NCBI RefSeq assembly: GCF_036169555.1
Contig: NZ_CP108032.1
Location: forward strand, 7,688,001-7,752,000
Source of the DNA: Streptomyces sp. NBC_00306
GTDB lineage: Bacteria; Actinomycetota; Actinomycetes; Streptomycetales; Streptomycetaceae
DNA length: 64,000 nucleotides
Direction of reading: 5' to 3'
Made by a program: the position numbers and the translations under genes. Each line of letters opens with the position of its first letter. Position 1 is the first letter of the stretch. Of this stretch, positions 1 through 9,304 are shown in pieces. Under the pieces are notes generated by a model. The model worked only from the letters and a program-made list of their open reading frames with translations. It searched no databases and was not told the origin of the DNA.

Positions 1-117
1 GCCGAGTACCCACAGGGCCACCGCAGCCATGACGAGGACCAACAGCAACTCGGCGGACACTCGCGCCGACGTCCGGAGCGCGGCGGCGGTTTTTCGGGAG
101 CTCAACCTGGCAGACAT
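1..117 (-). CDS. N-terminal fragment of a membrane or exported protein (cut by window edge)
   Basis: The minus strand opens at an ATG (117-115) preceded by an AAGGTG ribosome binding site and reads without a stop to the window edge, giving 39 residues. The first ~20 residues are basic and Ser/Arg/Thr-rich, followed by a hydrophobic stretch (residues ~21-39, containing AELLLVLVMAAVALWVLG), i.e. a basic cytoplasmic tail plus one membrane segment or signal anchor. This layout is seen in sortases, cell-wall hydrolases and many other exported actinobacterial proteins, so no family can be named. It is divergent from the secreted AMIN-like gene that starts at 366. Confidence 0.6.
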   Translation of the reverse strand, partial: MSARLSSRKTAAALRTSARVSAELLLVLVMAAVALWVLG

Positions 118-365
118 GGGGTCACCTTATGGGTACTCGCCTCGCACTTCAGTATCCGCTGTCCCTTCCGCAACAGCCGTGGGGTGGCCCGTCGCAGAGC
201 GGTCCCCGCGAACGGAGTTGCGCCTCGTCCTCATCCCTCCCGGAGCGAGGAGAGAGGGCAGCTTTGGGCCTCTTTGTGGCTGAAAGCTGCGAGTTGGGCA
301 ACGTGCGCGCCGTTCGTACGTCTCACATGGCGTACGGGCAACTCATCGATGTGGGGGAGCAGATC

Positions 366-941
366 ATGCGGCGTTACTGGGCAACGGGTGTGGCACTTGC
401 GCTGGCGGGTGCGGGACTTGTGGCAGCGGTGGGACCGGCGGGAGCCGCGACACAGCCCGCATCGGGCGCCGCGTCGCCGTCCGCGTGCGCGACGGCGTGG
501 GGCAGTACCGTCAAGCAGGCTCTCGACACGGACTCGAAGCCGCTGCGGAACGTGACGACGTCCCGGGGCGAGTGCTACGACCGCATGGTCTTCGACGTCA
601 AGGGAGCCACGGGCAAGCTCGGCTACTACGTCGGCTACGTCGACGCGTTCCACCAGGACGGCTCCGGCGATCCGATACCGGTCGGCGGAGGCGCCATTCT
701 GGAGATCTATGTCTCCGCCCCGAGCTACGACCCGGTGACGCTTCGTCAGACCTACGGCGGGCGGGCCGCGAAGCCCCTGCCGGGCGTGGACCTGACCGGG
801 TACAAGACGTTCAAGGACACCCGGTTCGGCGCGAGCTTCGAAGGACGCTCGCAGATCGGGCTCGGTGTCCGGGCGAGGCTCCCGTTCCGGGTGCTGCAGT
901 CCGGCGACAAACTGATCGTGGACGTGGCCCACAAGTGGTGA
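366..941 (+). CDS. Secreted AMIN-like domain protein
   Basis: Encodes 191 residues. The ATG at 366 is preceded by GGGGGAG (351-357), which favours it over the longer reading frame starting further upstream. Residues 1-30 are a signal peptide: Arg-Arg, a hydrophobic core (VALALAGAGLVAAVG) and an Ala-x-Ala-type end near GAAT. The mature part has two cysteines (in SACATAW and GECYD) and a pattern of short beta strands ending in LPFRVLQSGDKLIVDVAHKW, typical of the AMIN-like proteins of actinomycetes. These are thought to bind cell-surface glycans or act at the envelope; the exact role is unknown. It stands alone between a divergent gene and a small protein gene. Confidence 0.8.
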   Translation: MRRYWATGVALALAGAGLVAAVGPAGAATQPASGAASPSACATAWGSTVKQALDTDSKPLRNVTTSRGECYDRMVFDVKGATGKLGYYVGYVDAFHQDGSGDPIPVGGGAILEIYVSAPSYDPVTLRQTYGGRAAKPLPGVDLTGYKTFKDTRFGASFEGRSQIGLGVRARLPFRVLQSGDKLIVDVAHKW

Positions 942-1103
942 CCGGCACTCCGGGAACCGGAGGCGTGCTGCCCCGGGAGCCGCGGAGCGTGGCAAACCTC
1001 CCGCGCGCCTGCATCACCGGGGTGGAGTAACAAAAGGCGCCCAGGGGTGGCGGACATGGTGGCATGTAGGTGAAGAGTGCTGCCTAGCCAGAGGAGCCGA
1101 GGC

Positions 1104-1298
1104 ATGTACGAGATGTGGGCCGGAGCCACTGCCGCAGGTGAGGATCCCGCCTGGCACGTGCTGGCGCCGGACAAGACCAAGACGCTCTGTGGCCTTCGAC
1201 GGTCCGAGGGCCAGGAGGAGTACTCGACAGAACGGCACTGCTTTCCGTGCATGACCGCCTTCCAGCACGTCATCGAACCACCTGAGCGCGTGCGGTGA
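1104..1298 (+). CDS. Small Cys/His protein, unknown function
   Basis: A 64-residue protein starting at ATG 1104, with GAGGAGCCGAGG just upstream as ribosome binding site. It carries CGL near residue 32 and HCFPC near residue 50, a spacing that could hold one zinc ion (three Cys and one His). The family is common in Streptomyces as a hypothetical protein but has no assigned role. Codon use is normal for the region, and a strong hairpin follows the stop codon, which supports it as a real monocistronic gene. Confidence 0.65.
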   Translation: MYEMWAGATAAGEDPAWHVLAPDKTKTLCGLRRSEGQEEYSTERHCFPCMTAFQHVIEPPERVR

Positions 1299-1324
1299 GC
1301 TGACCGCACCAGGATCGTGTCCGC

Positions 1325-1366
1325 AGGAGCGCCGGCAAGGGATGTTCACCCCGCCCCGGCGCTCCT
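1325..1366. terminator. Hairpin between convergent genes
   Basis: Arms AGGAGCGCCGG (1325-1335) and CCGGCGCTCCT (1356-1366) are exact complements, an 11-bp stem with a 20-nt loop, placed between the small Cys/His gene (ends 1298) and the phosphatase gene (ends 1399 on the other strand). Likely a bidirectional terminator. Confidence 0.6.
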
Positions 1367-1398
1367 TCGGTGCGGAAGGCGCCTCGACGCGTCGCCGT

Positions 1399-4224
1399 TC
1401 ACCAGGAGATGGCGTCCAGGAGCTGGTCCATCGCAGGCTGCGGCGCGTCGAACAGCGGCTGTTCGGTCCAGATGACCTTCCCGGCGGGCGTGTACCGGAT
1501 GCCCCACCGCCGGGCGAACTGGGAGACGAGGAACAGCCCGCGCCCGCCTTCGTCCGTCGTCGCCGCGTGGCGCAGATGCGGGGCGGTGCTGCTGCCGTCG
1601 GACACCTCGCAGATGAGGCTTCGCTCGTACAGGAGGCGCACATGGACGGGCTCCGCCCCGTAGCGGACCGCGTTGGTGATGAGCTCGCTCAGAATCAGCT
1701 CGGTGGAGAAGGCGATGTCCGCCAGCCCCCACTCCTCCAGTTGCCGGCCGCACGCGGCGCGTACGGGAGAGACCGCTGAGGGATCCAGGGGCAGATCCCA
1801 CTCCGCGATCCGCCAGGGTTCGAGCAGGCGGGTCCGGGCCACCAGCAGGGCGATGTCGTCCGTACGGTCCGGCACCACCATCGCCCGGACGACGGCCTCG
1901 CACATCTCCTCGGGCGTCCGGTCCCCGCCTTCGGTCAGGGTGCTGCGCAGGAGACGGAGCCCGGCGTCGAGGTCGCGGTCCCGGTGCTCGACGAGGCCGT
2001 CGGTGAAGAGGACCAGCCCGCTGCCCTCGGTCAGCTGAAGTTCGACGGTCTCGACCGGCAGGACACCGACTCCGAGCGGCGGGGACACGGGCTCGTCCGG
2101 GAGGAGCTCCACGGTGCCGTCGGGACGCACCAGCGCCGGAGCCGGGTGCCCGGCCCGGGCGAGACAGCACCGGCCCGTCACCGAGTCGTAGATCGCGTAC
2201 AGGCACGTGGCTCCCGCGATGCCGTCGCCGCCTTCCTCCTCCTCGATCCGGGTGACCAGCTCGTCCAGGTGTCCCAGGATCTCGTCGGGCGGCATGTCGA
2301 GGGTGGAGAAGTTGTGGACCGCCGTGCGCAGACGGCCCATGGTGGCCGCGGCATGCATGCCGTGTCCGACGACGTCACCGACGACCAGCGCGACCCGAGC
2401 ACCGGGAAGCGGGATGACGTCGAACCAGTCGCCCCCCACCCCGGCGTGCGCGGGCAGATAGCGATGGGCCACCTCCACGGAGTCCTGCTCGGGCAGCACG
2501 CCTGGCAGCAGGCTGCGCTGAAGCGCCACGGCGAGGGCGTGTTCGCGCGTGTAACGCCGGGCGTTGTCGATGGCCACGGCGGCACGCGCGGCCAGTTCCT
2601 CGGCGAAGGACAGATCCTCCGGCTCGAAGGGCGCGGCGTCCTCCGTACGCCAGAAGTTGGTGACACCCAGGACGACACCCCCGGCCCGCAACGGCACCGT
2701 CACGAGCGAGCGGATTCCGTAGGCGAGAGCGGCTTGTGCTCCGGGGGGATCCTGGGCGCGCCAGCCGTCCGCCACCGTCAGGTCGGCCTCCCGCACGCCG
2801 TGACCGCTCGCCAGAGCCGCGGCCATGGGGGTCGTGGGGATGTCGAACCCGATGACGTCGCCCACCGGCTGGAACGGGCCGTCGGCGCGGCGACCGCTCA
2901 ATGCCACACGCCGCAGATCCGTGTCCACGCTCGACGGCTCCTCGCCGCGTACGACGCTGTCCAGCAGCTCCACCGTGGTGAAGTCCGCGAACCGGGGGAC
3001 GGACACCTGAGCCAGTTCCTCGGCGGTCTGCCGCACATCCAGTGTGGTGCCGATCCGGACGCCCGCCTCGTAGAGCATGCCGAGCCGCTCGCGAGCCACC
3101 CTCGCCGTGCCGGTCAGGGCGCTCAGCTCGGTGGTGTCGCGCAGCGTGGCCACCGTGCCGGGCACGCCCGCACGAGGCGCGGTCGGCCGTGTGTTGACGG
3201 CCAGCAGGCGGTCTCCGGCGCGATGCACCTCGTCCGTCACCTCTCGGCCCGAGGCGAGCAGTTCGGCGATGTCACCGTCGAGGCCGAGTTCGACGATGCG
3301 GCGCCGTTCCGCACCCGCCGGAATCTCCAGGAGCTTGCGCGCCTCGTCGTTGGCCAGCACCAGCCGGCCGTCGCCGCCGATGATGAGAACGCCTTCCCGT
3401 ACCGCGTGCAGCACGGCGTCGTGATGCTCGTACATGCGGGTCATCTCGGTGGGGCCGAGGCCGTGGGTCTGGCGGCGCAATCGCCTGCTCACCAGCACGG
3501 CACTGATCGTCGCCAGCGCGAGTGCGGCGGCGGCGCAGGCGAAGAGGACGGGCATCTGACGGTTCACGTAGGCGCCGATGTGCTCGATGCGGACACCGGC
3601 GGCCACGAGACCGACAACGGTGCCGTCGGCATCGGTCACGGGGACGACCGCGCGCGCCGCGTTGCTCGGGTCTCCTCGGAAGATCTCCGTGAAGGCTTCC
3701 CCCGACGCGGCCCGTTCCACCCCTTCGGCCCGCAGACCGATCAGTGTGCGATCGGAGTCGGCGAGGCGGACGCCCGACGGGCGCATGACCGAGACGAAGT
3801 CCACGCCCGAGCCGTGCCGTGCCTCTTCGACATGAGACTGCAGAACGCCGGTCGGTGCCCCGGATCTCAGTGCCGCCTCGGTGCCCGGAGCATCCGCGAA
3901 CGACTCGGCGGCCGCGAGCGAGCGGCTCTCGGCATTCTGCTGGCCGTCGTGCTGCGCTTCGAAGGAGAGCGCGGCCACTGCGCCCGCGATCAGCACGGCG
4001 GCGACGACGACCTGAAGGATGAGCACCTGCCCGGCGGCGCTGCGCTCACCGAGGAAGGCACGCAGTCCGCGCCGCCCTGATCTCCCGGGCGCCGAGGACG
4101 AGTTGGCAGAAGGAGCGCTCCGCGCGCGCTGTGATGTGCGGTGCGCGGTGCGCTTGCCCCAGAACCGAGCGACCGACGAGCGGAGCGAGGAAAGCGCCGA
4201 GCGAAGGGGAGAATTTCCCGTCAT
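1399..4224 (-). CDS. Membrane sensor PP2C (SpoIIE-type) phosphatase with PAS, GAF and ATPase domains
   Basis: A 941-residue multidomain regulator. Visible in order: basic Ser-rich cytoplasmic tail (1-60); membrane segment ~66-88; extracytoplasmic single-Cache-like sensor ~90-222, resembling the sensor domains of CitA/DcuS kinases; second membrane segment ~224-246; PAS domain ~265-370 (REGVLIIGGDGRLVLANDEA); GAF domain ~390-555; SpoIIE/PP2C domain ~575-770 with metal-binding GGDWFD and VVGDVVGHG; and an anti-sigma-type HATPase domain ~800-930 (ELITNAVRYG, GRGLFLVSQFARRWG). Such proteins in Streptomyces control anti-sigma-factor antagonists by dephosphorylation, and the C-terminal kinase-like domain may phosphorylate the same partner. 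No antagonist gene lies next to it, so the partner must be elsewhere. Confidence 0.93.
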   Translation of the reverse strand: MTGNSPLRSALSSLRSSVARFWGKRTAHRTSQRARSAPSANSSSAPGRSGRRGLRAFLGERSAAGQVLILQVVVAAVLIAGAVAALSFEAQHDGQQNAESRSLAAAESFADAPGTEAALRSGAPTGVLQSHVEEARHGSGVDFVSVMRPSGVRLADSDRTLIGLRAEGVERAASGEAFTEIFRGDPSNAARAVVPVTDADGTVVGLVAAGVRIEHIGAYVNRQMPVLFACAAAALALATISAVLVSRRLRRQTHGLGPTEMTRMYEHHDAVLHAVREGVLIIGGDGRLVLANDEARKLLEIPAGAERRRIVELGLDGDIAELLASGREVTDEVHRAGDRLLAVNTRPTAPRAGVPGTVATLRDTTELSALTGTARVARERLGMLYEAGVRIGTTLDVRQTAEELAQVSVPRFADFTTVELLDSVVRGEEPSSVDTDLRRVALSGRRADGPFQPVGDVIGFDIPTTPMAAALASGHGVREADLTVADGWRAQDPPGAQAALAYGIRSLVTVPLRAGGVVLGVTNFWRTEDAAPFEPEDLSFAEELAARAAVAIDNARRYTREHALAVALQRSLLPGVLPEQDSVEVAHRYLPAHAGVGGDWFDVIPLPGARVALVVGDVVGHGMHAAATMGRLRTAVHNFSTLDMPPDEILGHLDELVTRIEEEEGGDGIAGATCLYAIYDSVTGRCCLARAGHPAPALVRPDGTVELLPDEPVSPPLGVGVLPVETVELQLTEGSGLVLFTDGLVEHRDRDLDAGLRLLRSTLTEGGDRTPEEMCEAVVRAMVVPDRTDDIALLVARTRLLEPWRIAEWDLPLDPSAVSPVRAACGRQLEEWGLADIAFSTELILSELITNAVRYGAEPVHVRLLYERSLICEVSDGSSTAPHLRHAATTDEGGRGLFLVSQFARRWGIRYTPAGKVIWTEQPLFDAPQPAMDQLLDAISW

Positions 4225-4367
4225 GCCCTTTTTGTAGCACTGAGCAGCTCACATATCGCCCTGAGGAGGAGGCGCGGAGGCCCCTCTTTCCCTGGCACAC
4301 GGGTGCGGCCGGGCCCGGCGTCCGCGTGGAGCCGCCGCGCGGGAGCGCGGGGCTCCTGTGGGCCGAG

Positions 4368-4979
4368 TCAGATGCCGGCGTCCGCCACCCCGGCATTCTC
4401 CAGGGCCAGCGGCCCGGGCACCTCGGCCGCGGCTGGAGGCTGCCAGTCGCGCCACTGCTCCCACCAGCAGTCACCTGTCCCGATCAGCCGCACGACCTCG
4501 TCAGCGGCCTCGCGCACGGCCTCCGCCTCGCCGGGGCCGAAGCCGCCCGAGCGCACCCGCTCCTCGAAGTGGTCGACGTCCTTCCATACGAAGGGGGAGC
4601 CGTCCGCCGGGATCACCAGATCGAGCTCCTGGTCGAGGGTGTCGAAACCGCGCTCGGTACGTCGCATGGGCCGCTGGAAATTGACGTACCAGTCCTTGAG
4701 CGCGGCCCCCTCCCAACGCGCCCAGACCGCGTATCCGTCCCCCGCTCGCTGCAACTGGAGAACCCCGGTGGACTGCCAGGAGTGGTCGAAGTCCACCCAC
4801 GGGTGCAACCCCCAGGAGAAGTCGCCGCGGCCGAAGGTCAGCGGCGTCCCCTGGGCGAGGTACACGGCAAGGGTGCGGCCGTCGTCGGCCACCACGCGTA
4901 CGGGGTAGACCAGCCATTCGCGATCATCCAGTATCTCGCGCCGGACGGCGACCTGACCTGCGGAAAAGCGGGGTTCCAT
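4368..4979 (-). CDS. DUF402 family protein
   Basis: About 203 residues. Two starts are possible: GTG 4988 and ATG 4979; the ATG is preferred because AGGG sits eight bases upstream of it. The sequence matches the DUF402 fold, with the conserved segments DWYVNFQRP and LDQELDLVI followed by a Trp/Asp-rich helix (VWKDVDHFEERV). Some members of the fold are nucleoside di- or triphosphate phosphatases, but the family function here is not established. It is followed 143 bases later by the phosphatase gene on the same strand, which may or may not be co-transcribed. Confidence 0.8.
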   Translation of the reverse strand: MEPRFSAGQVAVRREILDDREWLVYPVRVVADDGRTLAVYLAQGTPLTFGRGDFSWGLHPWVDFDHSWQSTGVLQLQRAGDGYAVWARWEGAALKDWYVNFQRPMRRTERGFDTLDQELDLVIPADGSPFVWKDVDHFEERVRSGGFGPGEAEAVREAADEVVRLIGTGDCWWEQWRDWQPPAAAEVPGPLALENAGVADAGI

Positions 4980-5150
4980 GTGTTTCACCCTAGGGGCGGG
5001 CGGTCACGACGTGTGCCGCGACCCCCGCCACCTCCCGGGTACGGCTCCGGCCCTCCGCGGCCGAGTAGGAGGATGGATAGGAGGCCCTCGGACGTGACGG
5101 CCCGGGGGCCTCACGGAGGGGCACCGGAGCGCTCTCCTCGGCGACGCCCC

Positions 5151-6114
5151 TCACCCGCGACCGGTCAGCACCCGGGCGAGCCAGTCCTTGCGCGTCCTGC
5201 GCGCCGCCTCCGACACCCTCACCTGCGGATACAGCGCGTCGAAGCCATGGAAGCCTCCCGCCCAGACATGCAGCTCCGCCTGGCCGCCGGCCTCCCAGAT
5301 CCTCGTGGCGTAGTCGACGTCCTCGTCGCGGAACACCTCGGCCGAGCCGGCGTCGATGTAGGTGGTCGGCAGGCGTGAGAGATCGTCCGCGAGCGCGGGG
5401 GAGAGGTAGGCGGGCACTTCTTCGTCGGCGAGTCCGCCCAGTACGGATCGCCATCCGAACTCGTTCATCTCGCGCGTCCAGACGCCGGGCCCGCCGGAGT
5501 ACTGCCGGCTGGAGGTGGTGATGTTGCGGTGGTCGAGCATGGGGCAGATCAGCATCTGGGCGGCGATCGGCGGAGTGCCGAGGTCGCGGGCCATCAGCGC
5601 CACTCCGGCGGCCAGGCCTCCGCCCGCGCTGGCACCGGCGATCACGACACGCGTGGGATCCACACCCAGATCCTCGGCATGCTCGACGATCCAGAGCAGG
5701 CCCTGATAGCAGTCGTCGACCAAGGTCGTGCCGGTGGCCTCCGGCGCCAGCCGGTAGTCGACGGAGATCACGACGGCGCCGAACTCGTCGAGCCACTCCA
5801 GCGGGATGTCGATCTGCGAGAAGCGGTCCTCCCATGACCATTCCACCGCCGTGCATCCAGTAGACGCACGGAGATTTCGTCGGGCGGCCTGCGCCTGCGG
5901 GACTGAAGACCGACAGAGGGATCCGCGTGCCGTCGCCGCTGAGGACGGTGACCTCGCGTCGCTCGACCGCGCGGCCTTCGAGGAGTGCGTCGACCGGCGT
6001 GGAAGGAAGCCCCCGCAGTTGCGCGAGCACCTCAGGGCCGAGCTCGGAGGGGAGCGCCATGTCGGCCAGCAGAGCTCGGAGTTCGGGGTCGATGTCGGGG
6101 CGTGCCTGGGTCAC
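5151..6114 (-). pseudogene. Alpha/beta hydrolase (acetyl-esterase/lipase family) with a one-base frameshift
   Basis: The first ~95 codons (start ATG 6114) run through the oxyanion-hole motif HGGGMVMG; the rest continues in another frame, with VDYRLAPE, the nucleophile elbow GASAGGG, and C-terminal Asp (YIDAGSAEVFRDED) and His (GGFHGFD). Together they make a complete hormone-sensitive-lipase-type esterase of about 320 residues. The two halves join at 5826-5836, where the coding strand reads GGGAGGACC; one G fewer restores the frame. Either a true pseudogene, a phase-variable tract, or a sequencing error: all catalytic residues are otherwise intact. It lies 66 bases downstream of the ABM-domain gene on the same strand and probably shares its transcript. 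Confidence 0.85.
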
Positions 6115-6180
6115 GACGGGTCCTTTCGGCGGGACGGGTGCGGGGCGGCAGGTCGGGGAGGGATGGGACGATCAGCGCGC

Positions 6181-6498
6181 TCAGAACGCGGCCTTGCCGT
6201 GGACCGGCACCTGGTCGGTGTACTCGGGCTCCTTGAGCAACAGCCCTTCGATCTGCGACACGACGCTCTGGGCGGCCTCACCGGCGAAGAGCCGGTGGTG
6301 GTCCTCCTCGCTGGTCCAGCCCTCGGTGATGTGGACGACGTCGGGGTCGGATGCCGAACGGCAGACCAGATAGACGACGCAGTGCCCGCTCGCGCCGGGG
6401 CTGCCCTCATGCAGGCCCGTCAGCAGCAGCTCGACCAGCTGATCGCTCATGCCGGGCCTCGCGGTCAAGGTGGCATGAAATCCATAGGTAGCTGTCAC
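6181..6498 (-). CDS. Antibiotic biosynthesis monooxygenase (ABM) domain protein
   Basis: 105 residues from GTG 6498, which has AAGGAAAA upstream; the reading frame extends further upstream but without family similarity. It is a compact dimeric ferredoxin-like fold: first strand ATYGFHATLTARPG, helix DQLVELLLTGL, then HCVVYLVCRSASDPDVVHITEGW, ending with a KEPEYTDQVPVHGKAAF strand. ABM proteins oxidise quinols or degrade haem, or act as small monooxygenases in redox-stress loci. It heads a probable two-gene unit with the frameshifted hydrolase and is divergent from the AraC regulator at 6690, the likely controller. Confidence 0.85.
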   Translation of the reverse strand: MTATYGFHATLTARPGMSDQLVELLLTGLHEGSPGASGHCVVYLVCRSASDPDVVHITEGWTSEEDHHRLFAGEAAQSVVSQIEGLLLKEPEYTDQVPVHGKAAF

Positions 6499-6689
6499 GG
6501 CGATTTTCCTTTTCGCGAGAAGGGATGTGGATTTCGGTACGGGATGCAGAGTCGATCGTCCGCTCCGTTCAATTCGCTGGTTCCATTCAAGCCGTGGGAC
6601 CGGGGAACCGACACATCGATCCTCGCCGTGACTTGCACAATCCTCCTCCGGCAAGGAACAGGCGACCGGCTGTGTGCTGCAATGGAGAC

Positions 6690-7589
6690 ATGTACCTCGA
6701 CGAGCTCCGCACCTTGCTGGTCCGGCACGCGCGGCCCGACTGGACCACCGCGATCGACGGCGTCCTCATCTCGCGCGTCGTCCAGTCGGACCCGCCGTCC
6801 CTGTCGATGTCCGGCACGGTGCTTGCGGTCATCGCCCAGGGCGCCAAACACCTCGCGCTGGGGGAGCGGGTGTACGAATACCGTGCCGGTCAGTACCTCG
6901 TCACCTCGGTCGACCTGCCCGTCACCGGACACTTCGTGGATGCCTCCCCGCAGCACCCGGCACTGGGGTTCGGGCTCACGCTGGAGCCCTCCGCCGTCGC
7001 TGAACTGCTGTTGCAGGCCGGACCCGGAGACATCCCCCGCGCCGGCGGCGGCGCGTCGCCGGGCATCGCCGTCAGCGATGCTCCGGATGCGCTGCTCGAC
7101 GCGGTGATCCGGCTTCTGCGCCTGCTCGACGAGCCCCGCGACCAAGCGGTTCTGGCGCCGCTCGTCAAGCGGGAGATCCTGTGGCGGCTGATCACCGGCG
7201 AGCAGGGAGGCATCGTGCGCCAGCTCGGCCTCGCCGACAGCAGTCTCAGCTACATCGCGCGGGCGGTGCGGTGGATCCGCGAGCACTACGCGCAGCCGTT
7301 CCGGGTCGAGGACGTCGCGCAGCTGGCCGGCATGAGCGTCTCCGCCTTCTACCGCAACTTCCAGACGGTGACCGCGATGAGCCCCATCCAGTTCCAGAAG
7401 CAGATCCGCTTGCAGGAAGCCCGACTCCTGCTGGCCACCCGCCCCCACGACGTCACCGGCGTCGGCCAGAGCGTCGGCTACGACAACCCCTCGCAGTTCA
7501 GCCGCGAGTACCGCCGTCAGTTCGGCGCGCCCCCCAGCCAGGACGCCGCCCGCCTGCGCCGCTCCGTGAGCCCCGCCATCGTGCCCTGA
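6690..7589 (+). CDS. AraC-family regulator with AraC_N cupin domain
   Basis: 299 residues from ATG 6690. Residues ~20-160 form the N-terminal ligand-binding domain of the AraC_N type (PSLSMSGTVLAVIAQGAKH is the hallmark), and residues ~190-290 the two helix-turn-helix motifs (VEDVAQLAGMSVSAFYRNFQ and DVTGVGQSVGYDNPSQFSREY). Proteins of this kind, related to YqhC, usually control adjacent oxidoreductase or hydrolase genes and respond to aldehydes or other small electrophiles. Here it is divergent from the ABM/hydrolase pair (191-base gap) and followed by an SDR gene. Regulation of both sides is inferred from arrangement only. Confidence 0.9.
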   Translation: MYLDELRTLLVRHARPDWTTAIDGVLISRVVQSDPPSLSMSGTVLAVIAQGAKHLALGERVYEYRAGQYLVTSVDLPVTGHFVDASPQHPALGFGLTLEPSAVAELLLQAGPGDIPRAGGGASPGIAVSDAPDALLDAVIRLLRLLDEPRDQAVLAPLVKREILWRLITGEQGGIVRQLGLADSSLSYIARAVRWIREHYAQPFRVEDVAQLAGMSVSAFYRNFQTVTAMSPIQFQKQIRLQEARLLLATRPHDVTGVGQSVGYDNPSQFSREYRRQFGAPPSQDAARLRRSVSPAIVP

Positions 7590-7756
7590 TTCTCCCGTGG
7601 GCCGGGCCGTCATGGACGTCCAGTACTCACCGCGAGAGGATTGTGCAGGGAAGCGAGAGAATTGATATTCTCGTTGGCCCTTTCCGAGTGCTTCCATGAA
7701 TGAGTCGGATTCCCGCACCGAGGAATACGAATACATTCATCACCAGGAGGCACATC

Positions 7757-8512
7757 ATGAAGGTCGCCATTGTCACCGGCGGAAGCTCCGGAATCGGTCA
7801 GAGCGCGGCAGTACAGATCGCCCAGCGGGGCGTCGGAGTGATCCTCACCTACAGCGGCAACCTGCAAGGGGCCCTCGACACCGTGGCGGCGATCGAGAAG
7901 GAGGGCGGCACCGCTGTCGCGCTCCCGCTGGACGTCAGCGACACCGGCGGATTCCCGGCCTTCCGCGCCTCCGTCGTCGACGCACTGCGAGACACCTGGC
8001 AGCGCGACACCTTCGACCACCTCGTCAACAACGCCGGCTTCGGGCAGATGGCGATGTTCGAGGACACCACCGAGGAACTGTTCGACCGGTTCACGCGAGT
8101 CCTGCTCAAGGGGCCGTACTTCCTGACCCAGACGCTGCTGCCGCTGATGGCGGACGAGGGTGCCATCGTCAACACGTCCAGCAACTCGGCCACCTCGGTC
8201 GCGGAGCCCGGCTACTCGGCCTACGCGACGATGAAGGGCGGGCTGAACGTGCTGACCCGCTACATGGCCAAGGAGTTCAGCACACGGGGCATTCGCGTCA
8301 ACGCCGTGTCGCCGGGCTCCACCCGCACCCGGATCTCCGGCAACGCCTTCGAGAAGTTCCCCGAGGTGATTCCGGCCCTCGCCGCGAAGACCGCGCTCGG
8401 ACGGCTCGGAGAGCCCGACGACGTCGGCATGGTGATCGCCGGCCTGCTCTCCGACGAGAGCCGTTGGATCACCGCGCAGAACATCGACGTGTCGGGCGGC
8501 TTCAACCTCTGA
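7757..8512 (+). CDS. SDR family NAD(P)-dependent oxidoreductase
   Basis: 251 residues from ATG 7757, with CAGGAGG (7744-7750) upstream. Classical short-chain dehydrogenase: cofactor motif TGGSSGIG at residues 7-14, NNAG at ~92, the catalytic Tyr-Lys pair in YSAYATMKGG near 155-160 preceded by a Ser-rich strand, and VSPGSTRTR after it. A Thr/Tyr rather than an acidic residue follows the second strand (LTYSGN), which hints at NADP rather than NAD. The substrate cannot be told. It follows the AraC gene by 167 bases and may belong to the same regulon. Confidence 0.92.
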   Translation: MKVAIVTGGSSGIGQSAAVQIAQRGVGVILTYSGNLQGALDTVAAIEKEGGTAVALPLDVSDTGGFPAFRASVVDALRDTWQRDTFDHLVNNAGFGQMAMFEDTTEELFDRFTRVLLKGPYFLTQTLLPLMADEGAIVNTSSNSATSVAEPGYSAYATMKGGLNVLTRYMAKEFSTRGIRVNAVSPGSTRTRISGNAFEKFPEVIPALAAKTALGRLGEPDDVGMVIAGLLSDESRWITAQNIDVSGGFNL

Positions 8513-8576
8513 CCGCCGCGGGGTGGGATGCGTTACAGGGCGCGATTCCCGAACCCCGGGGCCAGGAACTGCGGTG

Positions 8577-9248
8577 ATGATCCATGATGGGTCAGCCATG
8601 CCGTGGACCAGCCCTACTCGCGCCGCGCGCCGCATCGGACAGGAACCGATCAGCGGCGCGCCGGTGTGCGCCGTCCGCGCCGGGGTGTTCGCCGCCATCG
8701 GTACGGCTCTGGCGGTCACGGGACACCATCTGGTCTCGGGACATCCGGTGCCGTGGCGGGCCGTGCTGCTCGCCGGCGGGCTGCTCTTCGTCCTGGCACT
8801 GCCGCTCGTACGGACCGCGCGCTCGCTCCCGACCGCGCTCCTGGCCACCGGGGCGGCCCAGGTGGCCCTGCACTTCTGGTTCCTCCGCATCGTCGGGCAG
8901 GAACCGGGCCACGGGGCCCATGCGATGGCCTCCCACGACGGTCCCGGCGCGGCATGGCCGGCCACTCACCACGATCCTGCGATGACGATCGCGCATGTCG
9001 TGGCGGCTCTGCTGGTGGCCTGGTGCCTGCACCGCGCGGACACCGCGAGCCGCCTCGTGGGACGACTCCTGGTCGAGGTGCTCGGCGGCATCGTCCTGAG
9101 GCTGGTACCGGCCGCCGGCCTCCCCGTCGCGACGCGCGCCGTGCCGCCGGCACGGACGCGGGCACAGTCGCAGCCGCGTACATCCCTGGTGCTGGCGCAC
9201 GCCGTTGTGCGCCGAGGTCCCCCGGCGGCGTTCGCTCTCGTCGTCTGA
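8577..9248 (+). CDS. Membrane protein with His-rich loop, copper-type neighbourhood
   Basis: 223 residues if ATG 8577 is used (GTG 8574 and ATG 8598 are alternatives). About four hydrophobic segments are visible: ~30-50, ~60-80, ~85-105 and ~140-160. The loop between the third and fourth is rich in His and Met (PGHGAHAMASHDG, THHDPAM), as expected for a metal-binding site facing outside the membrane. The C-terminal ~50 residues are basic and Pro-rich. It sits 56 bases upstream of the YcnI-like gene on the same strand. Family not recognised with certainty; similar small membrane proteins accompany YcnI genes in other actinomycetes. Confidence 0.7.
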   Translation: MIHDGSAMPWTSPTRAARRIGQEPISGAPVCAVRAGVFAAIGTALAVTGHHLVSGHPVPWRAVLLAGGLLFVLALPLVRTARSLPTALLATGAAQVALHFWFLRIVGQEPGHGAHAMASHDGPGAAWPATHHDPAMTIAHVVAALLVAWCLHRADTASRLVGRLLVEVLGGIVLRLVPAAGLPVATRAVPPARTRAQSQPRTSLVLAHAVVRRGPPAAFALVV

Positions 9249-9304
9249 CCTCGGGGCGCGTGTCCTGCGCGCCCGCCAGCCTCAACCCACCATGGGAGTC
9301 ACCC

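Noticed and set aside
29..283. Plus-strand short frame at the left edge
   Set aside because: Opposite a coding-looking membrane protein start on the minus strand; no similarity.
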